The translations under genes were made by a program, and so were the position numbers. From assembly GCF_002879615.1 (NCBI RefSeq), contig NZ_PNRF01000037.1, forward strand, positions 124,001 through 188,000: 64,000 nt of DNA, written 5' to 3'. Of this stretch, positions 36,757 to 45,510 are shown piece after piece; position 1 is the first letter of the stretch; each line of letters starts with the position of its first letter. The stretch is from Billgrantia endophytica (lineage in GTDB: Bacteria > Pseudomonadota > Gammaproteobacteria > Pseudomonadales > Halomonadaceae). The notes under the pieces are model-generated. The model did no database searches. It was not told the origin of the DNA and saw nothing but the letters and a program-made list of their open reading frames with translations.

Positions 36757-37706
36757 GCGTTCTCCTCCATGAAGACACGGGTGGCATCGGCCAGTTGAAC
36801 CGGTGCAGTGAACACCAGCGTGTGGGCGATGTTCGGCAGCACCTGCAGTTCCCCCCGCGGCAGGCGCCGTGCAAGCATTTCGGCGAAGGCCTGGTGGGTG
36901 ATCGGATCGTACTCGCCACGGATCACCAGGGCCGGCGCCTCGACCTCGCGCACCTTCTCCTCGATGGGGTCGGTCACCTGAAAGACATAGGAGCGAATCA
37001 TGCGCCAGATCCCCGCCTTGCCGTACTCGGGCATCGTGACCTCGCCCAGCATCTCGGGGTTATAGGGCTCGTTCTGTCGCCAACGGACGAACTGCCAGAA
37101 GGTCGAGCGCTCGTCAGGCGGCGTGGTGGGCCCCTGCAGGATCAGGCGATCGGCCCGCTCGGGATAGCGCATGGCCAGGTCGACGATGACCTGACAGCCG
37201 AAGGAGTTACCGAGAAAGGAGGCACGCTCGAGGCCGATTGCGTCCATCCAGGCCACCAGCCACTCCGACATCCGGGGGATGCTGAGCACCTCGCCGGGGT
37301 CGCCGCTGTCGCCATAGCCCGGTATGTCGGGCACATAGACAGGAAAGTCGGAAGCCAGCTCACGGGCGGTGGGAATCATGTAGCGCCCGGAAAGGCCAGA
37401 GCCATGTATCAACACCAGCGGTGGCGCACCGGGCGGTGCAGCCTCGGTTGCCACCAGGGCGTGTAGCGAGACGCCGCGCACCTGCGTTCGCTGTGGCTCG
37501 AGCGGTCCACGGTCCAACCATTCATCCAACGGTGGCAGCGCCGGCGCGAAGAGCGCGTCGTCATTGTCGCCGCAGCCGACCAGCGCCAATGTGGCTCCGC
37601 CGATACCGAGCCGAAGAAAACGGCGGCGGCTCATGGCACTCGGCCGCCGCCGATCGTTTTCGCTGATGCCTCGAGGCATCTCCCTGGCATCGTATGGGGT
37701 CGTCAT
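36753..37706 (-). CDS. Alpha/beta hydrolase with Tat-lipoprotein signal
   Basis: 317 residues. The N-terminus has a twin-arginine motif and a lipobox: MSRRRFLRLGIGGATLALVGC, with Arg in a basic run at about 26-29 and Cys at about 46. This predicts Tat export and lipid anchoring. The hydrolase core has LVLIHGSGLSGR, nucleophile Ser in FLGNSFGCQV, acid Asp in RGEYDPITH and His in PNIAHTLVF. Substrate is unknown; the closest-looking enzymes are C-C bond or epoxide/ester hydrolases. ATG 37706 has GGGAG upstream; the frame extends to 37760 without homology. Confidence 0.82.
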   Translation of the reverse strand: MTTPYDAREMPRGISENDRRRPSAMSRRRFLRLGIGGATLALVGCGDNDDALFAPALPPLDEWLDRGPLEPQRTQVRGVSLHALVATEAAPPGAPPLVLIHGSGLSGRYMIPTARELASDFPVYVPDIPGYGDSGDPGEVLSIPRMSEWLVAWMDAIGLERASFLGNSFGCQVIVDLAMRYPERADRLILQGPTTPPDERSTFWQFVRWRQNEPYNPEMLGEVTMPEYGKAGIWRMIRSYVFQVTDPIEEKVREVEAPALVIRGEYDPITHQAFAEMLARRLPRGELQVLPNIAHTLVFTAPVQLADATRVFMEENA

Positions 37707-37738
37707 CCTGACTCCCTGTTGCCTGCATGCCTTCCCAT

Positions 37739-37782
37739 GGCTCGACCACCAGATGACCAAGTGGCCATCTGGTGGTCGAGCC
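37739..37782 (-). terminator. 17-bp perfect hairpin after the alcohol dehydrogenase gene
   Basis: ggctcgaccaccagatg (37739-37755) pairs with 37766-37782 around a 10-base loop. It lies between the adh stop (37905) and the hydrolase start (37706), both on the minus strand. No T-run follows. It is probably an adh terminator or processing site and may insulate the hydrolase gene. Confidence 0.6.
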
Positions 37783-37904
37783 TCGCTCTAGTGACACTAG
37801 CCAGCCATCAGGCTGGTGTCCAACGCAGCGACCTGCCGCCGTCGGGATGACTCGTCGGTGACGACGACCCTTCTCGACGAAATCTCGGCAGCAACGCCCC
37901 GGCC

Positions 37905-38933
37905 TCAACCGGTCATGTCGAGAACGATTCGCCCCTCTATCTGGCCATCGATCATGCGTTGGAAGACATCGTTGATGTTTTCCAGCCTGTCGGTAGCCAC
38001 CGTGGCCTTCACCTTGCCCTCGCCGGCGAAATCCAATGCCTCCTGCAGGTCGCTTCGGGTCCCGACGATGGAGCCCCGGATAGTGATGCCATTGAGTACG
38101 GTCTCGAAGATCGGCAGCGGAAAGTCACCTGGCGGCAGGCCGTTGAGCACCAGGGTGCCTCCGCGGCGCAGCATGCGCTGCGCCTGGTCGAAGGCCTTCG
38201 GCGACACCGCAGTGACCAGGGCCCCGTGAGCGCCACCGATCTCCTGCTTGAGGTAAACGGCGGGATCGGTCTCGAGGGCATTGACCGTGACGGTCGCACC
38301 CAGACGCTCGGCCAGTGCCAGCTTGCCGTCGTCGATATCCACCGCCGCCACGTTGAGTCCCATGGCCTTGGCGTACTGCACGGCCATGTGCCCCAGGCCA
38401 CCGATGCCGGAGATCACCACCCACTGCCCCGGGCGGGTATCGGTCATCTTCAGGCCCTTGTAGACCGTGACCCCGGCGCACAGCACCGGTGCGATCTCGA
38501 GGAAGTCGATATTGTCCGGCAACAGCCCCACGAAGCCGGCATCCGCCAGGGTATAGTCGGCAAACCCGCCGTTGACCGAATAGCCCGTGTTCTGCTGCGA
38601 TTCGCACAGGGTTTCCCAGCCACCCAGGCAGTGCTCGCAGTAACCACAGGCAGAATACAGCCAGGGCACCCCGACCCGGTCGCCCTCCTTGACATGCTTG
38701 ACGCCCTGTCCAACCGCCACGATGTGGCCGACGCCTTCGTGTCCCGGAATGAAGGGCGGATTCGGCTTGACCGGCCAGTCACCATGGGCGGCATGCAGGT
38801 CGGTATGACATACCCCGGACGCCGCCACCTTGACCAGTATCTCACCGGCCTGCGGTCGAGGCACCTCGACCTCCTCGATGACCAGCGGCTCTCCGAATTT
38901 CCTTACCACAGCGGCTTTCATTGTTGTGTCCAT
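37905..38933 (-). CDS. adhP: Zinc-dependent alcohol dehydrogenase (AdhP-like)
   Basis: 342 residues, medium-chain dehydrogenase. Catalytic zinc ligands lie in [15 protein letters not shown] and [12 protein letters not shown]; structural zinc cysteines are in [17 protein letters not shown]; the NAD site is [22 protein letters not shown] with acidic AVDIDD, indicating NAD rather than NADP. Length and motifs match the ethanol dehydrogenase AdhP/AdhT group. AAGGAG lies 7 nt before ATG 38933. With the aldehyde dehydrogenase just upstream on the same strand it gives a route from primary alcohol to carboxylic acid. Confidence 0.92.
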   Translation of the reverse strand: MDTTMKAAVVRKFGEPLVIEEVEVPRPQAGEILVKVAASGVCHTDLHAAHGDWPVKPNPPFIPGHEGVGHIVAVGQGVKHVKEGDRVGVPWLYSACGYCEHCLGGWETLCESQQNTGYSVNGGFADYTLADAGFVGLLPDNIDFLEIAPVLCAGVTVYKGLKMTDTRPGQWVVISGIGGLGHMAVQYAKAMGLNVAAVDIDDGKLALAERLGATVTVNALETDPAVYLKQEIGGAHGALVTAVSPKAFDQAQRMLRRGGTLVLNGLPPGDFPLPIFETVLNGITIRGSIVGTRSDLQEALDFAGEGKVKATVATDRLENINDVFQRMIDGQIEGRIVLDMTG

Positions 38934-39035
38934 CTTGCATCTCCTTGGTTGTCGGGCAGCGAGGCGCCACCCGGTACTTGCGGATCGCCAGGGGGGTCAT
39001 GGAGCGGTGGTCCGCTCACGCGTGGTCTGTCATGA

Positions 39036-39062
39036 GACGCCCGGGTTGCGAACCCGGGCGTC
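39036..39062 (-). terminator. 12-bp GC-rich hairpin after the aldehyde dehydrogenase gene
   Basis: gacgcccgggtt (39036-39047) and aacccgggcgtc (39051-39062) pair perfectly around gcg, 15 bp after the aldehyde dehydrogenase stop. There is no T-run on the minus strand. It could end most transcripts or protect the 3' end while some read-through reaches adhP. Confidence 0.65.
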
Positions 39063-39077
39063 GGTAGAATGGAGGTA

Positions 39078-40598
39078 TTAGAAGAAGCCCAGCGGATTGG
39101 TATCGTAGCTCACCAGCAGGTTCTTGGTCTGCTGGTAGTGCTCGAGCGCGACCTTGTGGGTCTCGCGGCCGACGCCGGACTTCTTGTAGCCACCGAAAGC
39201 GGCGTGAGCCGGGTACTGGTGGTAACAGTTGGTCCAGACACGACCGGCCTGGATGCCGCGCCCCATGCGGAAGGCGACATTCATGTCACGGCTCCAGACC
39301 CCGGCGCCGAGGCCAAACTCGGTATCGTTGGCAATGGCCAGGGCCTCTTCCTCGTCCTTGAAGGTGGTCACGGCCACGACCGGGCCGAAGATCTCCTCCT
39401 GGAAGACGCGCATCCGGTTGTTGCCCTTGAGCAGGGTCGGCTGGATGTAGAAGCCTTTGTCGTAGGCGGGGTCGAAGCTCTCCTTGTCCCCGCCGGTGAG
39501 AAACTCGGCGCCCTCCTCACGGGCGATGTCCATGTAGGACATGATCTTGTCGAACTGTTCCTGGGAGGCCTGGGCGCCGACCTGCACGTCGGTATCCAGC
39601 GGATTCCCCCGCTTGATGGCACGGGTACGCTCCATGACCTTGGTCATGAAGTCCTCGTACATGCTCTCCTGGATCAGCGCCCGGGAGGGGCAGGTGCACA
39701 CCTCGCCCTGATTGAAGAAGGCCAGTACCAGGCCCTCCACCGCCTTGTCGATGAATTCGGGCTCGGCATTCATGATGTCGGCGAAGTAGATGTTCGGCGA
39801 CTTGCCCCCCAGCTCCACCGTCGAGGGGATGATGTTCTCGGCGGCGCACTTGAGGATATGCGAGCCCACCGGGGTGGAGCCGGTGAAGGCGATCTTGGCG
39901 ATACGCTTGCTGGTGGCCAGGGCCTGGCCGGCCTCGGCGCCGTAGCCGTTGACGATATTGACCACACCGGCCGGCAGCAGGTCGCCGACCAGCTCCATCA
40001 GTTTGAGGATCGACGCCGGCGTCTGTTCGGCGGGCTTGAGCACCACGCAGTTGCCCGCGGCCAGCGCCGGGGCCAGCTTCCAGGTGGCCATCAGCAGCGG
40101 GAAATTCCAGGGGATGATCTGCCCCACCACGCCCAGCGGCTCATGAAAATGGTAGGCCACGGTATTGGCATCGATGTCGGCGGCGGTGCCCTCCTGGGCG
40201 CGGATGCAACTCGCGAAATACCGGAAGTGGTCGACGGCCAGCGGAATATCGGCGTTGAGCGTCTCGCGCACCGCCTTGCCGTTGTCCCAGGTTTCGGCGA
40301 CGGCAAGCATTTCCAGATTCTGTTCGATACGGTCGGCTATCTTGAGCAGGATGTTGCTGCGCTCCGCCGCCGAGGTCTTGCCCCAGGCGGGGGCGGACTG
40401 GTGGGCGGCATCCAGCGCCTTCTCGATATCCTCGGCGGTGGAACGGGGAATCTCGCAGATCACCTCCCCGTTGACCGGGCTGATATTGTCGAAGTATTGC
40501 CCCTTCACCGGCGGGACGAACTCACCACCGATATAGTTGCCATAGCGCTTCTCGAAGGTGACGACCGAGCCGGAGTGACCGGGATTGGCATAGATCAT
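39078..40598 (-). CDS. exaC: NAD-dependent aldehyde dehydrogenase (ExaC/AldB-like)
   Basis: 506 residues. The catalytic Cys is in [17 protein letters not shown] (about residue 303) and the base Glu in [31 protein letters not shown] and FTGSTPVGS form the cofactor site. The ending YDTNPLGFF is characteristic of acetaldehyde dehydrogenases such as ExaC. It oxidises acetaldehyde and related aldehydes from the neighbouring alcohol dehydrogenase. AGGAG lies 7 nt before ATG 40598. The divergent LuxR-type regulator 124 bp away probably controls it. Confidence 0.9.
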   Translation of the reverse strand: MIYANPGHSGSVVTFEKRYGNYIGGEFVPPVKGQYFDNISPVNGEVICEIPRSTAEDIEKALDAAHQSAPAWGKTSAAERSNILLKIADRIEQNLEMLAVAETWDNGKAVRETLNADIPLAVDHFRYFASCIRAQEGTAADIDANTVAYHFHEPLGVVGQIIPWNFPLLMATWKLAPALAAGNCVVLKPAEQTPASILKLMELVGDLLPAGVVNIVNGYGAEAGQALATSKRIAKIAFTGSTPVGSHILKCAAENIIPSTVELGGKSPNIYFADIMNAEPEFIDKAVEGLVLAFFNQGEVCTCPSRALIQESMYEDFMTKVMERTRAIKRGNPLDTDVQVGAQASQEQFDKIMSYMDIAREEGAEFLTGGDKESFDPAYDKGFYIQPTLLKGNNRMRVFQEEIFGPVVAVTTFKDEEEALAIANDTEFGLGAGVWSRDMNVAFRMGRGIQAGRVWTNCYHQYPAHAAFGGYKKSGVGRETHKVALEHYQQTKNLLVSYDTNPLGFF

Positions 40599-40722
40599 GG
40601 CGTTGCTCCTGATATTATCGTTATGGGTAGTGACAACACTCAGTATTGGTCAACGAAGCAAAGTGCGACATACTCCCGTCGCAGGAGATGGGCTCGTTCC
40701 TTGGTAGGAGAGTTGACAGGAG

Positions 40723-41388
40723 ATGCCCCCCATACACACCCTGATGGTCGCCGACGACCATCCTCTATTTCGTGACGCCCTCGGCGCCGTGCTTGCCATG
40801 GGGCTGCCCCAGTGTCGTCTTCTCGAGGCGGGCAGTCTGGCCGGCGCCCTGCATCAGCTAGCCGATCATGACGACCTCGATCTGTTACTGCTGGATCTGG
40901 ATCTGCCCGATGCCGAAGGGTTGGCGGGTCTTGCGCAGCTTCGCGATGCCCTGCCCGATCTGCCGGTCGCCATTCTCTCCGCCGAACAGGACCGGCGTAT
41001 CGTGCTCGAAGCCATCGACATGGGAGCCGTCGGGTATATCCCCAAGTCCACCCCTCGCGATGCCTTGCTGGCTGCCCTCACCCACATCCTGGCGGGACAG
41101 GTGTATCTTCCCCCGGCCATCATGCGGCGACCTCCGCCCATCCTGTCCGCCGAACCTCCCACGCCAGGAGCCGCCATCACCCCTCGCCTCGCCTCGCTGA
41201 CCGGCAAGCAGCTGGAGGTGCTGGAGCAGATGGCGAAAGGGGAATCCAACAAGCAGATCGCCCGGGAGCTCGGCATTGCCGAAACCACGGTGAAGACTCA
41301 CGTCTCGGCCATACTCCGCAAGCTTGGCGTCAACAGTCGCGTCCAGGCCATCGTGGCCGCCAGAGACTGGCCGCAGGAACCGCGCTAG
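40723..41388 (+). CDS. NarL/LuxR-family response regulator (ErbR/AgmR-like)
   Basis: 221 residues. The receiver domain has Asp11/Asp12 (VADDHPLF), phospho-acceptor Asp58 (LLLLDLDLPDAEG) and Lys in GYIPKSTPRDAL. The C-terminal LuxR helix-turn-helix (about 155-215) has LTGKQLEVLEQMAKGESNKQIARELGIAETTVKTHVS. It is divergent from the aldehyde dehydrogenase and close to a hybrid kinase and FIST protein, as in Pseudomonas ethanol-oxidation loci where ErbR/AgmR activates exa genes. The ATG has CAGGAG directly against it and TAGGAG 12 nt upstream, so initiation may be inefficient. Confidence 0.87.
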   Translation: MPPIHTLMVADDHPLFRDALGAVLAMGLPQCRLLEAGSLAGALHQLADHDDLDLLLLDLDLPDAEGLAGLAQLRDALPDLPVAILSAEQDRRIVLEAIDMGAVGYIPKSTPRDALLAALTHILAGQVYLPPAIMRRPPPILSAEPPTPGAAITPRLASLTGKQLEVLEQMAKGESNKQIARELGIAETTVKTHVSAILRKLGVNSRVQAIVAARDWPQEPR

Positions 41389-41523
41389 CCAGCCGGAGTT
41401 CCTCGGTTGCCTCGACTCCCTCCTTGTTCTATAGAGCCCGCTTTCCTACGCTGAAGCTGGGCAGGCGATCACGCGTTCCTTTCTCCTCCCACCTTCGACA
41501 TCGCCTGCAAGGAGCAACGCGAC

Positions 41524-42792
41524 ATGGTACGAAAAGGACTCTTCCCCTCTATGTCCCCCGCCCTTCGTGTCTTCCCTCTCTCGCGACTCGCCCTGGGCAT
41601 TGCGGTCGGCATGGGGGTCAGCGGCCTGGCCCATGCCGAGGTAGAGATCGTCAACGACGAGGTGGCCTCGGCCGTGGAAACAGAAGAAAACACGATTCGC
41701 ATCGTGCAGGTGGCCAGCAGCCTGGAACACCCCTGGTCGGTGGCCTGGCTGCCAGATGGCCGAATGCTCGTCACGGAGCGACCCGGCAACCTGTATCTGA
41801 TCGATGATGACGAGGTAACCCAGGTCGGCAATCTGCCCAAGATCGATACCGACGAGGATCAATTGACGGCACCCGAAGGCGGCAACCAGGGTGGGTTGCT
41901 GGATATCGCCGTACATCCGGACTACGAGGAAAACGGCTGGATCTACTTCACCTACTCCAGCCCGGGTGACGACGATTCCGTCATGGGAGACGAGGAGTAC
42001 GGCACCGGCACGGCCCTTAGCCGAGCTCGGCTAAGTGACGATGGCAGCGAACTCGTCGACGTCGAGCCGATCTATGCCCAGGTGCCGCGGACGGCCCCGG
42101 GCCGCCACTACGGCTCACGCATCGTCTTCCCTGGAGACGGCAGCGTGATGTTCTCCATTGGCGACCGCGGCATTCGCTATCCGTCCCAGGATCTTACCGA
42201 CCCGGGCGGCTCGATTCTTCGCCTCCACGAGGATGGCGGGGCACATGAAGACAATCCATTCGTCAACATGGAGCCCGGCAACCTGCGCCCCGAGATCTTC
42301 TCCTTTGGCCACCGCAATAACCAGGGCCTGGCCCTGCACCCGGAAACCGGCGTCCTGTGGGCGACGGACCACGGGCCCTCGGGTGGTGGCGACCAGGTCT
42401 ACCAGGTCGAGGCGGGCAACAATCATGGTTGGCCTCAGGTCTCGTTCGGCACGGAGTACGATACCGATGAATTCATCGGTATCGGTCAGGAAGCCCCCGG
42501 CGTCGTACCCCCGGTGCACTGGTGGGACTATACCGTGGCACCGTCGGGCATGGCCTTCTATACCGGTGAGGAGATCCCCGGCTGGCAAGGAAACCTGTTC
42601 GTCGGCTCGCTCTATGCGGAACAGCTGCACCGCCTGGTGCTGAATGGCGACAGCGTGGAACATGAGGAGATCCTGCTGGAGGAAGATGGCGTGGGACGCA
42701 TCCGCGACGTGCGCCAAGGCCCCGATGGGCTGCTCTACTTCCTGACCGATGAGGAGGATGGCGGCCTGTATCGTCTGGAGCCCGACGCCTGA
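41524..42792 (+). CDS. PQQ-dependent soluble aldose/sorbosone dehydrogenase family protein
   Basis: 422 residues, exported (signal peptide to about residue 38, ALGIAVGMGVSGLAHA). Six-bladed beta-propeller of the soluble glucose dehydrogenase/YliI family: SLEHPWSVAWLPDGRMLVTERPG, GNQGGLLDIAVHPDYEENGWIYFTY, TAPGRHYGSRIVF (candidate catalytic His), SFGHRNNQGLALHPETG and DHGPSGGGDQVY. It would oxidise sugars in the periplasm if PQQ is available; no pqq genes are in the window. AAGGAG lies 9 nt before the ATG. Its role in the neighbouring alcohol oxidation region is only suggested by position. Confidence 0.88.
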   Translation: MVRKGLFPSMSPALRVFPLSRLALGIAVGMGVSGLAHAEVEIVNDEVASAVETEENTIRIVQVASSLEHPWSVAWLPDGRMLVTERPGNLYLIDDDEVTQVGNLPKIDTDEDQLTAPEGGNQGGLLDIAVHPDYEENGWIYFTYSSPGDDDSVMGDEEYGTGTALSRARLSDDGSELVDVEPIYAQVPRTAPGRHYGSRIVFPGDGSVMFSIGDRGIRYPSQDLTDPGGSILRLHEDGGAHEDNPFVNMEPGNLRPEIFSFGHRNNQGLALHPETGVLWATDHGPSGGGDQVYQVEAGNNHGWPQVSFGTEYDTDEFIGIGQEAPGVVPPVHWWDYTVAPSGMAFYTGEEIPGWQGNLFVGSLYAEQLHRLVLNGDSVEHEEILLEEDGVGRIRDVRQGPDGLLYFLTDEEDGGLYRLEPDA

Positions 42793-42796
42793 GCCT

Positions 42797-42827
42797 GCGG
42801 CTAGCCCCTCGCCAAGGGGCTAGCCGC
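42797..42827. terminator. Bidirectional terminator between PQQ dehydrogenase and hybrid kinase
   Basis: gcggctagcccct (42797-42809) and aggggctagccgc (42815-42827) form a 13-bp stem with a 5-base loop, followed on the plus strand by TTTCC. The convergent kinase gene ends inside the right arm: its TAG is 42822-42820 on the minus strand. Confidence 0.75.
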
Positions 42828-44289
42828 TTTCCTGCGCTCGCTGGTGGCTCGAGAGATGCTGCAGGAGTGCCATGCGCAACCGGAGTGGCTTGAGCGGCTT
42901 CAGCAGACAGCCGAACCCCTGCTCCCTGGCGCGACCCTTGAGCGCGGCATCGTGGTTGGCCGTGATCACCAATACCGGCAGGGATGGAAAACGCTCTCGT
43001 ACCAGGGCAGCCACTTCCAGTCCATCCGGCTCTCCCTCCGTCAAGTGATAGTCCACGATCAGCATATCCGGGGCCGGCGCCGACCCGAGCCCGGACAGGC
43101 CGGCGGATGTCGTTACCCGACATCCCCAGCCGCCGAGCAGCGCCTCCATTCCTTCACAGATGGCAGGGTCGTTATCGATCACCCAGATCCGCGCCCCTTC
43201 GAGCAGGCGCGTGCCTGAATGGGGCTCGTGTCGCGGCCACGTCATTACCGTATCGAGCTGCCCGTAGGGCACCAGAATCGAGAATTGCGAGCCGATATCC
43301 GGGCTCGACACCAGCGAAAGCCGATGCCCCAGCATGCCCGTGATGCGATCGACGATGGCCAGGCCAAGCCCCAATCCCCGATCGGCCTGACCCTTCCCCG
43401 CACTGCCACGGCGAAATTCGAGGAAGATTTCCTCACGCTGGGACTCGTGAATGCCGCTGCCGGTATCGGCCACCAGAATCTCGAGGCCATCAAGGCGTCT
43501 GCGACACCCCAACAGCACACGCCCTCTTTCGGTATAGCGAATCGCATTGCTGAGCAGGTTGCGGATCACCCGTGCCAACAGCGCCAGGTCGGAATTCACC
43601 ACCCTATTGCTGCATACGTAACGCAATTCCAGATTCCTGGCCGCCGCGATCTGACGGTATTCATCGGCCAGCACATCCAGTAGCTCGTTGACACGAAAGG
43701 CCGCAATATCCGGCTTGAGCACACCGGCGTCGAGACGAGAGATATCCACCAGGGTACCAAGCAACGTCTCCACATCCTTGAGGGATCGACCGATGTGCCC
43801 TACCAGGCGCTGTGAATCGGCCGGCACCTCATGCTCACTCAGTGCGCTGGTGAAGAGCCGGGCGGCGTTCAGGGGCTGCAGCAGATCATGACTGACCGCA
43901 GCCAGGAACTTGGTCTTCGACAGGTTGGCCGCCTCCGCCTCGGCCTTGGCATCCCGCAGGCGCCGCTCGGTTTCACAGCGTACCGCTATCTCCTCACGGA
44001 GCTTGGCATTGACGTCACCCAGCTCGGCATTCGCCTGCCCCAGGGCGTTGTTCACCTGGCCAAGCTCCCCAAGGGTTCGCTGCAGTGTCTCGGTACGCTC
44101 ACGCACCTGCTCGGCCAACAGGACGGAATGCTCGAAGGCCGCGTAGGGCGCGCCACCCGCCATGCCGCCTGACTCGACCCGCTCGATCAACGAGGCACAG
44201 ATCCGCCTCAAGCGAGCATTCTCGTCCTGCAGCGCCCGCTCCCGCTCGCCGGGCTCCCGGGGCAGTTCAGGCGGGTGGACAAGATCCAA
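42820..44289 (-). CDS. Cytoplasmic hybrid histidine kinase with C-terminal receiver
   Basis: About 489 residues. Long coiled coil (about 10-110), HisKA with phospho-His in FLAAVSHDLLQPLNAARLF, HATPase with NLLSNAIRYT, DTGSGIHESQ and RGLGLGLAIVDRI, then a receiver domain with phospho-Asp in MLIVDYHLTEG and KPLKPLRL. No membrane segment is visible. The frame is open to 44820, but that part is the shadow of the FIST gene; the TTG at 44289 is the most likely start, overlapping the FIST gene by 23 nt, though an internal ATG near 44160 is possible. The arrangement resembles ErcS'-type kinases next to FIST proteins in Pseudomonas exa loci. Confidence 0.82.
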   Translation of the reverse strand: MDLVHPPELPREPGERERALQDENARLRRICASLIERVESGGMAGGAPYAAFEHSVLLAEQVRERTETLQRTLGELGQVNNALGQANAELGDVNAKLREEIAVRCETERRLRDAKAEAEAANLSKTKFLAAVSHDLLQPLNAARLFTSALSEHEVPADSQRLVGHIGRSLKDVETLLGTLVDISRLDAGVLKPDIAAFRVNELLDVLADEYRQIAAARNLELRYVCSNRVVNSDLALLARVIRNLLSNAIRYTERGRVLLGCRRRLDGLEILVADTGSGIHESQREEIFLEFRRGSAGKGQADRGLGLGLAIVDRITGMLGHRLSLVSSPDIGSQFSILVPYGQLDTVMTWPRHEPHSGTRLLEGARIWVIDNDPAICEGMEALLGGWGCRVTTSAGLSGLGSAPAPDMLIVDYHLTEGEPDGLEVAALVRERFPSLPVLVITANHDAALKGRAREQGFGCLLKPLKPLRLRMALLQHLSSHQRAQESG

Positions 44290-45466
44290 TGGCGACCCCG
44301 GTGAACGTCTGGTTGATATGCATGCCATGGAGCTGTTCCCCGTAGGTATTGAAACCAACGACTCTCGACCACCCCAATAGCCGTGACGCCTCGTCCACCT
44401 GCGCCAGCGCTTCCAGCTCGAGGCGCCGGAGGAAGCAGTCGCATCCAATGACGACCACCGGCTCACCCAGGCGTTCACGGAGCCCCTGCAAGGTGGCCTG
44501 CAGATCGTCCAGCAGTGGAGCCGGCTGCATGGCAGTGAGTACGATGCCGTTTTCCACGGCGCAGTAGAAACTGAGGCTGCCGTCAGCATTGACGCTCTGG
44601 ATGGAACGGACATAGTGCTGATCACCGATGCGTACCGCCAGCGGATGGCGGGCGAAGGTATCCGATTCCAGGGCGGCGACCGGAAGCCCCACCAGGCGGG
44701 CGTATTCCTCGGCGGCCGGAGCGGCATTGAGTTCCAGCACACGCCGCCGCTCACGGTCCGCTCGAGTGACGACCAGTTTTTCCTCTCGCGCCCGAAGATG
44801 GTGAGTGGTGAAGACGTCAAAGGGCAAGCGGGTACGGAACATCACCACCACGGCCGCTTCACTATGGAACCGTCCATCGCTGTAGACATGGGTATGGGCC
44901 AGCCGGTTGTCGTCACCGGCAGAGCCGCCGAAGCTGGGTATGCTGCCCAGGGCCGTATCGAGGGTAGCCAACACCTGCTCTTCACTGCTGGAGAGGCCAT
45001 CGAGCAGTGTCAGGGCAAAGCTTCCTCCCCGCTCGAGTGCCGGTGACGCCTGTCGGCAGGTTTCCAGCAATTCGCTGGTCAGCCGCTGTGCCTGGAGCAG
45101 GTCGAAACCCTCCAGGTCCGTGATCAAGACATGGGAGATGGCAAAGGCGCGGCAGTCGAAACCGATGGCCACGATACAGCCCCGGCAATAACCGGCCGGG
45201 GTGATTTCTCCTGCCGTGGTACAGCCACAGAGCGCCACGCCACCGAAGGCTTCGCTCATGGCATCACCCAGCGTCGTCAGCGAATACTCCGCGCTGCAGA
45301 AGAACAGCACGAAGCCGAGCTCGGGATGGCGCAGCGCCACGGCCAGTTCACGAGCCGCAGCGTACGGGTCCCGCTGGGAACTGTAAGCGGTACCGACTGG
45401 CGGAACCTGGGTCAGCGGTTCAGGAGCCAAGATTTCGGTGACAAGAGGGTCCATGGCAAGACTCAT
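44267..45466 (-). CDS. FIST-domain sensory protein
   Basis: 399 residues. FIST N (about 35-230) with FVLFFCSAEYSLTTLGDAMSEAFGGVALCGCTTAGEITPAGY, the conserved FIST signature, and FIST C (about 240-385) with GCDCFLRRLELEAL and VVGFNTYGEQLHGMHINQTFTGVAIG. FIST domains are proposed to sense small ligands such as amino acids. There is no signal peptide, so it acts in the cytoplasm, presumably feeding the kinase encoded in the overlapping downstream gene. ATG 45466 has no clear ribosome binding site; an ATG at 45454 is an alternative. Confidence 0.88.
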   Translation of the reverse strand: MSLAMDPLVTEILAPEPLTQVPPVGTAYSSQRDPYAAARELAVALRHPELGFVLFFCSAEYSLTTLGDAMSEAFGGVALCGCTTAGEITPAGYCRGCIVAIGFDCRAFAISHVLITDLEGFDLLQAQRLTSELLETCRQASPALERGGSFALTLLDGLSSSEEQVLATLDTALGSIPSFGGSAGDDNRLAHTHVYSDGRFHSEAAVVVMFRTRLPFDVFTTHHLRAREEKLVVTRADRERRRVLELNAAPAAEEYARLVGLPVAALESDTFARHPLAVRIGDQHYVRSIQSVNADGSLSFYCAVENGIVLTAMQPAPLLDDLQATLQGLRERLGEPVVVIGCDCFLRRLELEALAQVDEASRLLGWSRVVGFNTYGEQLHGMHINQTFTGVAIGSCPPA

Positions 45467-45510
45467 CGGTTGTTTTCATCAGTGTAGGTTTCTTCGTGAC
45501 GGTACGCCGA

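Noticed and set aside
39069-40775. 568-codon open frame on the plus strand
   Set aside because: Antisense to the clearly recognised aldehyde dehydrogenase; no domain motifs.
44290-44820. N-terminal extension of the hybrid kinase frame
   Set aside because: This part is out-of-frame FIST coding sequence, Arg/Ser/Trp rich and without homology; the kinase starts near 44289.
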